DNA from: Nemertoderma westbladi
Taxonomy: Eukaryota > Xenacoelomorpha > Nemertodermatida > Nemertodermatidae
Direction: 5' to 3'
DNA: 40,353 nucleotides
NCBI GenBank assembly: GCA_032718475.1
Contig: JAUCBJ010008546.1
Span: forward strand, 1 to 40,353
Shown here: positions 10,430-19,483 of the stretch, one piece after another
Numbering within the stretch: position 1 is the first letter of the stretch
Layout of the letters: each line of letters begins with the position of its first letter
Notes under the pieces: generated by a model
What the model saw: the letters and a program-made list of their open reading frames with translations, nothing else
Database searches by the model: none
What the model was told of the DNA's origin: nothing
Translations under genes and position numbers: made by a program

Positions 10430-11900
10430 ACCCGTGATCTACATACCCAAAGGTACTTACAAAAATGTTTTTGAAAGTTGGCTCTATCACACTACAGGCG
10501 CCTCTTTTTATATGGAAAACATGTAGCATTATTTTACTTGGCTGTCTTGGGTTACTTAATGACTTGGTTATTGGGGTGTTTTTTAGGTACTGACTGGGAT
10601 AATTGTTTGTTTTTTACATTAGGGTGTCAGGCACAAACCATAATATAAAGCAGCAATTTACCCCTAACCCGAAGTCATGAGGCTCTAATTTGATAAATTT
10701 TGTGGAATTTCGGACTTTTTGCTATTGACCCGAAGGGCCATCCAATAGTAATGTCCGAAATTACGGGCAGTTTTTAATTAGTTAATTAAGTTGATTGCGG
10801 GGGGAAAGACATCATTTTCTGCCAGTCATTTATGGAAATTTAAATATTTTCTAGTATAAGAATTAAATAATTATACGTAAATAATTATACAGAGAGAAAG
10901 GAGCCAGACTAATAAGACAGGGTGATTATTTCGCAAAATGATTGGATTGGGTATTTAGGTAAAACTTTAGAACTAGCTAAATTATTTCATTGAGGCGTTG
11001 TCATGGTAAATGAATTTTAATAATATTTCAGTATCAATGCTACATCGGCGTAAGCTGAGTTTTAATAATTCTTACAAATTGGAACGCCTCCACTCCTAAA
11101 ATATCTTACTTTTAAATCACAAATTTTCTGTTAATACCTGCCTGTCATCAATACTCTGTGCTCCTTTTGGATGGGGTGTTGCAGATTAAGAAGGGGGTTG
11201 AAGGGGATGAACTTTCCCCTCGTCTTTGATTTTTGGCGGTTTGTGGTTAAATTTCTTCAATACCTATTTGGTGATATAATCGCTCAATTTTAATTTCTAC
11301 CTTATAACGAAGCCTCGTGCTGCGCGAAGCGCCACCCCACCAACATGTCAGCGTCAGGTCAATACGGAATATTTTTAAATGGATAGACTGCTTTCTCATT
11401 TCTTTCTATTGCTACTATTAATAACTATTATTGATTATTGATTTCCTTAAACAATGTCCTTTGACTTTATATTAATTTAATTTGTAAAGGGTAGGCCTAC
11501 ATATTCCAATAAAGAAGTGTGGCCTTCTCACTGCCCCTGAACACTTGGTTACCCAATCCGCTAAGTAGTTGGTGATGTGTTTCGAGATTCTTTATTTTAG
11601 AGGTCATACAAAGACGCTGCCCTATGGTCTAGTACATATTTATAAGTTTATGTTAATCGCCCTGCATCTGTGTTATATTCTATATTATCAATATCTTAGT
11701 TACGTTAGTTAGTCGAAATTAGGCTGATTACCATGTATTGACCTCCTCGTATCATTGAAGAGTGCAAATGCAGATTATAAAGTTTATATGTAAATCATAC
11801 ATTATGGAACTTTGGTTTTATTTATAGACTCCTAATGTATTGTGGAAGTTCCATTTTATGTAAAAAAAATATGTAAAAAATTTTAAACAGGACTATTATT
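10430..11900. other. MASTL intron 2, no gene seen
   Basis: AT-rich DNA without convincing exons or RNA genes. At 11310-11328 the word AGCCTCGTGCTGCGCGAAG occurs; its exact reverse complement is at 12865-12883 and a variant is at 34557. Confidence 0.5.
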
Positions 11901-12135
11901 CGATAAAAAAAAGTAAGCGGAAAACACCGATTTTTTCACTCATTTTCAATTTAGCGAAATTCAATTATTCTGTCCGAGTGTTTGAGTTTTACACGAGTTG
12001 GCAGGTTTTTAGCACGAGGGAAGCGAGTGTTAAAATGCCCACGAGTGTAAAAGTCAACACACGAGGGCAGAATATCTGAAATTCGCCACAGAAAATGAGT
12101 GGAAAATAGTGTTTTCCGTTACTTTTTTATATTGA
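11901..12135. mobile_element. Foldback / MITE-like inverted repeat element
   Basis: The left arm 11903-11998 (AAAAGTAAGCGGAAAACACC ... CACTCATTTTC ... GTTTTACACGAG) is an imperfect reverse complement of the right arm 12040-12135 (CACGAGTGTAAAAGTC ... GAAAATGAGTGGAAAATAG then TGTTTTCCGTTACTTTTT). A short central spacer of about 40 bp separates them. The transcript of this intron could fold into a long hairpin. No coding capacity and no clear target duplication. Confidence 0.75.
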
Positions 12136-12139
12136 ATAT

Positions 12140-13125
12140 ATTGTTTTATTTGAAAAAAATATCACCTGCATTATCAATGTTTACGACGTATAATAATACT
12201 ATATTTTAATTGTGAAGATTAATTTAATTAATTTAATTTAGAAGATTGTGTGAGCTAGCTATACAGTAAGCTACCCGACAAGCCTCGGTCTACATTATAT
12301 AATCATAATGTACCAGGAACTTACTCAATTATAGTTATTGGGGGTAAAAAATAACAGACCGCTTTGTGCGGTATAAAAAAAACACTGTATAACTCAAGTT
12401 CACTTAAACGCGAGAAAGTGATATTACTACCATTTGAAAGAGCGTTTTTTATTGGATTAGTCAGTATCCAATCAAATAAGAAGTCCTACAATAAGAAGTC
12501 GTTAACCAGCTGATTTCAAGTTGTTATTATTTTGGCAGGTGGAGGGTTCCAACCACAGTATTTCCAAACCATGAATTCTATTGGGTGCTTCGAATTCACC
12601 GTAGTGTCTCAATTCCCTTAATACTAAAATGTCAATGCTCTTTCCAACACAAATGGTCTCATTGTATCATACCAACCAGTTCTCTCTGTACAACGTATTT
12701 TTTTTACCCACCTAAAATGGGTGAAAAGGGTGATTCCAGCCGTTTCACATTCTGTTGAACAATACAAGACTGAACTCAGCATAGTGAGGTGGCTAAAAGT
12801 ATAATAATCTATGAATACCTTACGAGGTTACAGGTTTCAAAGGTTGCGTGTGATTGAACACCAAGGCCTTCGCGCAGCACGAGGCTAAGATTAGAAACCA
12901 GTCGCCAGATCCGGTGATCCTGGCAGCCCGGTATGGGAACCACGTAGGACCCGGACCCGGACCCGTAGGACCACACTATTGTACTGGAGGGAACCACGTA
13001 GGACCATACTATTGTACTGGAGGTAACCACGTAGGACCACACTATTATGCTGGTCAGAACATTTTCGCATATGTTGTTAGATTGTATCTCCTTTCCTCAT
13101 GTATCTTTAAATAAATAGCAGCTGC
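12140..13125. other. MASTL intron 2, no gene seen
   Basis: Non-coding. It includes GC-rich short repeats at 12940-13045, where GGAACCACGTAGGACC-like words recur three times at about 36-50 bp spacing. An inverted word at 12865-12883 matches 11310-11328. A TATAGTTATTGGGGGTAAAA segment near 12333 has an inverted relative at 15536-15562. Confidence 0.5.
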
Positions 13126-13150
13126 GGGGGGGGGGGGGGGGGGGGGGGGG
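13126..13150. repeat. Poly-G run (25 G)
   Basis: Uninterrupted G homopolymer. Similar long G or C runs lie at 35132-35153 (C), 35449-35463 (G), 35890-35910 (G) and 38289-38309 (C). All are prone to assembly-length error. Confidence 0.9.
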
Positions 13151-13204
13151 TACACGATCTAAACAACTACCCAAGCCTGATTCCAAGACTGCATGATTCG
13201 AGTC

Positions 13205-13605
13205 TGATTGAATGCTACGTCGGTACTGTGTCAAGAACAATCAATGGACACATCTCCAACCAGACACTATATAACAATGGATATGTCTCTTTTGTTCCCC
13301 CAAGCTTGACACTTAAATAAAGCCGCATCCGCTTTTTAGGACAACATAGTTTTCGCCGTGAGGACCAACTGTGCACAATCATGTGCTTTGGCAGCCCAAT
13401 GGAGAAAAAAAGCATGGTGGACAGCCCGTGACTTTCTTGAGACGCCTCTTAAAGGACACTGGCCTTGAAGATGCGGATAATCTCGCGAAAATTATGGGTG
13501 ATAAGGAGTTGTGGCGGCGCAAATTTGTCGATAAGCCGACACAGCATTCTTAATGCACGCTGCATTGGCAAAAATATTTTTGTCATGTCAGCATACATCT
13601 CAATG
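13205..13605 (+). mobile_element. LINE D 3' fragment (copy 2)
   Basis: Same family as 2-463 and 32345-32880. The DNA shares ACACATCTCCAACCAGACAC and encodes the distal C-terminus: VLWQPNGEKKHGGQPVTFL, then RRLLKDTGLEDADNLAKIM and a tail ending THS-like residues before TAA at 13551-13553. Frames shift around 13300-13370, so it is broken. The ATG at 13371 is internal. Confidence 0.82.
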
Positions 13606-13768
13606 TGCAGCTTCAATGCAGCCTATTATAGTAGTAGATCGAATTTTCATTCAACCGTTTCACCACAGAGTAGTTTCTATCCGCATCAATCACCGAAATC
13701 CTTGTCAGATATGCGGCCTGATCCTTCGGTTGTTGCGTGATTTATAACAGAGGCATCAGATTTGTCAG

Positions 13769-15275
13769 GGGTGGGTTGCTGGACGCCCTACTTAACCCCT
13801 ATTAGTTAAAAGCGCTTTTAAAAAACTTTAAATAACGCTATTAGCTTAATAAGGTTGCTTGACACCCTTTTAACCTAAAAGCACTTTTAGTCTGCTAAAA
13901 GCGCTTTTACTAAGACAACTATTTTCTATGGAGCCACTAATAGGGGTTAAAAGTTACTTCGAAGCACCTTCTTGTTGCTATTAAAGGCTATAACAATAAT
14001 GCATTATATATTTTTGTACCATAACATCATTAATATCGTGTCATTTTTTGTGGCCACATTTGTTCTAGAACAATGAATATATCAATGTTTAATGTCAAAT
14101 ATATTCTAGAATAATCATACTATACTAGAACCAATATTATAAGCTATAATGATCATTAAAAGTGACTTAAAGCTACGAAGTCCAAAAAACGTAGAGGGTT
14201 GACTCCTTGGCGATATATTACCCTAATTAGATTCTAGAAATATATTATTTCGTATTATTTAATGTTTTTATTTCGTTATCTTACACATGCAAGTTTATTT
14301 TTTATTATGTCAGTGCATTTGATGTTGATGCTTGACAACATAACGCAAATACAGTTAAATCGTGAGCGCGTATTAAGAAGTAAAGACAACCCATTTGAGG
14401 TTTTCAGTGACAAAGAACTTATCCAAAGTTTTCGGTTTGATAAATCAGCTATTATAGACATTTCAGATATCATTCGCGACGATTTTAAGTGATATGATTA
14501 ATTAATACATAATTAATATTTATTTATCAATTCAACTTTTTACTTTTATTATATTATTTATTGACGCGGGGGTGGTCTAACGCATTCCACTAGACAGGCT
14601 CGTTCTTTGTCATTCCATGCTGGCTTTCTATTTCTTTTCGCCATCTTAATGTCTAAGTTAGTATGTAGTATAATGAGAGTCTCATTCGTATATTCAGGCA
14701 AGTCAATCTAGCATAAGACCCAAAATATAGTTATAAATTTTAGTGACAGAAAAATTTATTTTCTAATCACATTTTCTACATTTCTATGCTCGAACGCAGA
14801 TCGAATACTGTAGGACCGTAATACATACAGTACATATAATTTGTATGAAATTATAATAAATAAATCAATTTATAAACGCAAAAGTATATCTCTGTCATTG
14901 CGTTATAAAAGTTTTAGTTTTAAGTTAAGGAGTTTAGTTTTAGCGAATTAGTTTTTGTTTACATGTTTTCCCCTTCTTTTCCTAGATTGAATGGACTACT
15001 TGTGGGCCTTTATTATTTTTTACAATTAATATTTAATACTCAAACTTGAATTCTAGAAATAGTGATAGAGCTATAGTGATGAGATGGTATTATTTATTAT
15101 TAGCGCTATTAAAGTCCTATATTAGCACTAATAATCCTATTAGTAAAAAGGGCTATTAATAATGTTTCACGCAACGCTTCTTAAAGTCGCTATTTACTAA
15201 CAGCACTATTAGTGCTAATAGCCCCTTTAATCCTAATAGCGCTTTTCCACTAATAGCGCGTCCAGCAACCCACCC
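13769..15275 (+). mobile_element. PIF/Harbinger DNA transposon remnant, 1.5 kb
   Basis: Perfect 18-bp terminal inverted repeats (GGGTGGGTTGCTGGACGC at 13769-13786 and its complement at 15258-15275) are flanked by the 3-bp duplication CAG (13766-13768 and 15276-15278). Three-base duplications of the CWG/TWA type are characteristic of PIF/Harbinger. Sub-terminal regions on both sides are packed with palindromic AAAAGCGCTTTT and TAATAGCGC words. Only the N-terminal piece of a transposase (14262-14492) remains, with no DDE domain, so the element is non-autonomous. It sits in MASTL intron 2. Confidence 0.88.
14262..14492 (+). pseudogene. Truncated Harbinger transposase N-terminus
   Basis: The 76-codon frame ends RERVLRSKDNPFEVFSDKEL, then IQSFRFDKSAIIDISDIIRD and a stop. 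The NPFE...F-D-x-E-L-I-x-x-F-R-F...I...I-x-D-D pattern is the conserved N-terminal helix region of HARBI1/PIF transposases. The first 30 residues do not look homologous, and the ATG at 14262 may not be the original start. The catalytic DDE part that should follow is missing: the rest of the element to 15100 is AT-rich non-coding DNA. Confidence 0.78.
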
Positions 15276-15276
15276 C

Positions 15277-15930
15277 AGTTAGGTAGGACTACTACACTAC
15301 TGAGCTGTGATGATTCCACACTTGAAACTGTTTTTTTATTTACCCACACTTGTGTTTTTACCCCATTTTGGGGTAAATAAAAAACATCACCTTTTTGACC
15401 ATAATTTCTTTAAATATATCTTCTGTGATATTGTTTGATGATCATTAAATTACATTTTTGATTCGCTTTCAGACAATACCAAATTTATTTAAATCCATGG
15501 AATACTAACAATTTTATTGACAAAAAACGGAAAATTGTTTTTTTTACCCCCAATGACTATATATGAAAGTATGTATCAATTTGATTATATTGTGTAGTAA
15601 ATAGTTCATTAAATAAAACAAAATTAGTTAAATAAATTAAAAAATTAGTTTAAAAAATAATTTTTTAACTAATTTTCTGGAAATTAGTGAAAAAAAGTTA
15701 GATAAATTAACTCAATTTTAAAAATATTAGTGAGAAAAAGAGCTATTAATTATAAATAAATAAATAAATAAATATAGTTTTTTTTTATTAACACCCCGAG
15801 CGGGGTAACAGGTTATGTTTTATTTAATTAACTATTAGTATTATACAGTGTACTTTAATATACGAAATTAAAATAATTTAAAATATAATAGGTAAAAAAT
15901 AATACTAAAAGGGGATAATCCGAAGACAGA
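15277..15930. other. AT-rich non-coding stretch with a TAAA microsatellite
   Basis: Contains inverted short matches ACCCCATTTTGGGGT (15360-15374) and TAAATAAATAAATAAATA at 15753-15776. No gene seen. Confidence 0.55.
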
Positions 15931-15931
15931 A

Positions 15932-16980
15932 CTAGAGGCTTCCTAGAAGGGATAGGTGTGGGCAACTCGCACATCTAATAGCATGGAGCCGGTTGGAAGC
16001 AGGACCCCCGCAGTAGATACAGGTGCAGGCATCCCCAAGTTCGTGAAAGGGGGTTTTATTTCGGCATATTTTCCAATGGAAACCATGGACAGTTACTCGA
16101 GTTATGAGGTGTCGATTCTTTTGGCCGGGAGAGCGCCACTGTGATGTTGTAAATGCAGGGCCTTCGGAATAATTTTCTGCAACAAATAAGCTTTCTTTTG
16201 TCTGGCGATGTAGTCGATATTGTTCTAGAACAGTAGGTTCAAACATTGAAGGATAACGCAGTGACAAATCTTCTATGTATGTGTTCGTTGGAATCATTTT
16301 CAGGGCCACGGTGGAAGATGCATTTTTTGGCAAACCAAGAAGACGTTTCACATAAGTTGATTTGATGATATCAATTTGTTTAAGGTTCGCGAGAGTAAAG
16401 AATTTGGCGATCTCTGTGAAGGCATAATTAACCATAGGGTCTATTTTCATTTGGAAGATAGTTAGACCAGTGTTAATAGAAACATGGTGAAGATCTTTTA
16501 GGCATCCTATTGCTGAGAAAGCTTTCCTTTTCTTCTGGTTTATGTGTCGTGAGAATGATAACGATGGTTGTAGGGTGACCCCTAGGTACTCGTATTCGTT
16601 GCATAACGGTACTTGGACGCCGTTGTAGTAGAATATATCTGCCCTGGATGTTCGACCGCCTTTCCTAAATTTAATTATTTTAGTTTTCCCCATATTTAAT
16701 TCCATCGAGTTTTTAATGGACCATTTGTAGAGTTCGTTTAGTGCGTTTTGGATATCACTGTTCTTTAGCGAGTATATAACCAGGTCGTCAGCAAAAAATA
16801 TGAATCTTATGGTAGAAGCAATTTGTTGAAGAACTTGTGCCAGGTCCGCAATAAACATCAGGAAGCAAGTAGGTGACAAAGAATCCCCTTGCAAAATACC
16901 CCGAAGTTGAACAATTACATTAGAAAATTTGACACCGTCAAAGACTTTCACAGAGTTTTTCAAGAGGGCCTTTATTAGAT
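15932..16980 (-). mobile_element. LINE reverse transcriptase relic, minus strand (LINE C)
   Basis: A 343-codon open frame reads the second half of a non-LTR RT. It has RGILQGDSLSPTCFLMFIAD (palm motif before the catalytic pair), FIFFADDLVIYS (FADD in place of YADD), then MELNMGKTKIIKF and YEYLGVTL of the thumb. Near the C-terminus CIYC...H...C spells a C-x2-C-x8-H-x3-C zinc knuckle. Endonuclease, finger and first palm motifs are missing. Homology extends a little past the nominal start, to about 16980, and then ends, so the copy is 5' truncated. It is unrelated at the detailed level to LINEs A/B and D. It is a relic in antisense orientation inside MASTL intron 2. Confidence 0.88.
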
Positions 16981-16984
16981 TGAG

Positions 16985-17814
16985 TGTTAATATTGTGATT
17001 GGAAATAAATAAATATAAAATATTATTATAAAAATAAGGGCTATAAAACATTTGTAAAAAATACAAATTCTTCATATAAATTTTCAATCCAATTACGACC
17101 AAAAAGTGAAATCCTGGTATTCTTCACAAGGGCGTCTGGGTCTTCTCACTGACTAGGTAGAGTAAAGCATAGCTATTAATTATCTTATATAGTTTTTAGT
17201 TTCAGTCAGTCGTTTCTGTCTGCCATTCCACTCAGTTTCGCCTAGTCGTTGATTTAGAGCTGTCAAGTTTATTATTACCTCCCAATGAATCGAATGTACC
17301 GCTGCTATAGTAGCTGTAATATGAAATATGATGTACCCCGGAGTTATAATATGCTATATAACAACTCGCTGCTTTGTTAAAATGTGGAAATATAATTATT
17401 TTGTTGCGCAAAGAAATTAATTTGAAGCGTGACATTTCATTCTGGAGAGAGAAAAAATAGTGGGATTTAATGTAATACAATATTTATGCATCTATGCAAC
17501 TATAAAGTACTTAAAAAATTCCGCATTTACTATGGCTTTCATTTGAATAACTCTTATGCTGAGTTTTGTATCATTGACTATATTACGTGCTAATGATAAT
17601 AATAATGGCTTTCGACTGGTAATTACTTTAGAGTAACAACGCCATACCCAGAGCGAAATTAATCTTATAAGATTACCATTACTGTATATTTTCACCAGTG
17701 TACGGACTACGGAGCCCTTAAAGGGATATGAAAAAATATGTGATATGCGTAAAACTTAGAGATGTGAGAAGTGGTTTCTATGTCGTATTTTAAAAATTCA
17801 TACCACGATGGAAG
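16985..17814. other. MASTL intron 2, no gene seen
   Basis: AT-rich DNA lacking supported exons, RNA genes or repeat boundaries. The small open frames here have no family signals. Confidence 0.5.
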
Positions 17815-18650
17815 TTGTGTGCACAAGATACTAAGTTGTGCGCACAAGATACTAAGTTGTGCGCACAAGATACTAAGTTGTGCGCACACGATACTAAGTT
17901 GTGCGCACAAGATACTAAGTTGTGCGCACAAGATACTAAGTTGTGCGCACCGATACTAAGTTGTTCGCACAAGATACTAAGTTGTGCGCACAAGATACTA
18001 AGTTGTGCGCACACGATACTAAGTTGTGCGCACAAGATACTAAGTTGTGCGCACACGATACTAAGTTGTGCGCACAAGATACTAAGTTGTGCGCACAAGA
18101 TACTAAGTTGTGCGCACAAGATACTAAGTTGTGCGCACAAGATACTAAGTTGTGCGCACAAGATACTAAGTTGTGCGCACAAGATACTAAGTTGTGCGCA
18201 CAAGATACTAAGTTGTGCGCACAAGATACTAAGTTGTGCGCACAAGATACTAAGTTGTGCGCACACGATACTAAGTTGTGCGCACAAGATACTAAGTTGT
18301 GCGCACAAGATACTAAGTTGTGCGCACAAGATACTAAGTTGTGCGCACAAGATACTAAGTTGTGCGCACAAGATACTAAGTTGTGCGCACACGATACTAA
18401 GTTGTGCGCACAAGATACTAAGTTGTGCGCACAAGATACTAAGTTGTGCGCACAAGATACTAAGTTGTGCGCACAAGATACTAAGTTGTGCGCACAAGAT
18501 ACTAAGTTGTGCGCACAAGATACTAAGTTGTGCGCACAAGATACTAAGTTGTGCGCACAAGATACTAAGTTGTGCGCACAAGATACTAAGTTGTGCGCAC
18601 AAGATACTAAGTTGTGCGCACAAGATACTAAGTTGTGCGCACACGATACT
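17815..18650. repeat. Minisatellite with a 21-bp palindromic unit (about 40 copies, left block)
   Basis: Each 21-bp unit consists of the perfect 12-bp palindrome TTGTGCGCACAA followed by GATACTAAG. The common variant has CACACGATACT. Units are nearly identical; one is 20 bp (near 17940). The period is a multiple of 3 and free of stops in several frames on both strands, which explains heptapeptide open frames (CAQDTKL, CAHNLVS, CAQLSIL). These are not genes. The array stops abruptly at 18650, where LINE B begins, and the same units resume at 29402. Confidence 0.97.
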
Positions 18651-19300
18651 TCCTTTTCATTGTCTTTAATCAAATAAAATTGATATAAATGTAGTAAAAA
18701 GTGCACAGCACAATAAAAACTGACAGTCATTATAGTGTTACGATTCAAAATACACACTTGAATTAAATGTTACAGTACCAACCACAACCCATAAAAATGG
18801 AATAAGCGCAATAAACAGTTGTTAATATATTACATATTTGAAAGTTGTGTAACCATTTGTAGTGAAGCAATAGTGCAATTTAACAGGTAGAAATAGGGTG
18901 TCTTATTAAAAAAAAAATAATAATAATAATAATCCATGACAATATTCCAGTAGGGCTATTAAAAATTAAATTGAAATAAAATTAGACTCGATTAAAATAT
19001 CGTAAAATCCTGTCATGTTTTCCAGAGAAACTGATACCAACAAGGTCATAAGTCATTCTGATAAATTCAATATTTAAGATATCCTTTATGAGTGGTGTCC
19101 CCATTTCCAGCCGAGACATGAGAGATTTAAAATGATAGCTAAAGTTCAATAAAGATTTAGTTGTGGGTAACATGGTACCGCAGACCCGGAGTGTACTACC
19201 AATGCCACTATACTTTACACCATTGTCATTTAAACACAAAGCTACTCTCAAGGCCGATTGAAGTCTTGTGTTAGGACAGTTCTTTATTCTTGATTCTAAA
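18651..19300 (-). mobile_element. LINE B, 3' part (minus strand, split by LINE A)
   Basis: The minus-strand frame from about 19300 to 18982 matches the last ~100 residues of LINE A ORF2. Shared landmarks are CPN...LQ, CLND, GLGST/GIGST, the L-x-x-SY-x-x-x-SL segment and the ending KHERIL / KHDRIL. About 330 nt of 3' UTR follow to the edge of the 21-bp array at 18650; no poly(A) tail is visible there. Homology stops at the ATTCTAAA duplication (19293-19300), where LINE A starts, and continues on the far side at 28848. Confidence 0.87.
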
Positions 19301-19441
19301 CTGTACAAATAGTTTGAACTGTACTGCTGTACTTGTAAACACTGTAACTGGATGACTGATTGGCCTGACTGTAGATTAAATTATTGTGGGCGCACACTTC
19401 GGCAACCATTCATTGAAATATAATAGGGGGATTTTCGTTGC

Positions 19442-19483
19442 ATGGTGTACAATCCCACCCAATGGATAACGTTCGGAAGATGA
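19442..19483 (+). CDS. Short upstream ORF overlapping the ORF1 start of LINE A
   Basis: The first ATG of the LINE A 5' region (19442) opens a 13-codon frame ending in TGA at 19481-19483. It overlaps the ORF1 ATG at 19462 in another frame. If translated it would limit initiation at ORF1 by scanning ribosomes. Functional use is an inference. Confidence 0.35.
   Translation: MVYNPTQWITFGR

Noticed and set aside
13766-13771. A 19-bp rather than 18-bp Harbinger inverted repeat starting at 13768
   Set aside because: The extra G/C pair is better explained as part of the CAG target duplication (13766-13768 and 15276-15278).
17815-18650. Resemblance of the evenly spaced palindromic repeats to a CRISPR array
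   Set aside because: There are no variable spacers: the whole 21-bp unit is repeated. The host is a eukaryote.
17790-18757. Open frames of 240-280 codons over the 21-bp array (CAQDTKL, CAHNLVS and similar)
   Set aside because: Several frames on both strands are open at once, as expected of a 21-bp stop-free unit. No gene signal.
19438-19461. TTG at 19438 as the ORF1 start
   Set aside because: Animal LINE ORFs start at ATG; the first ATG in this frame is 19462.
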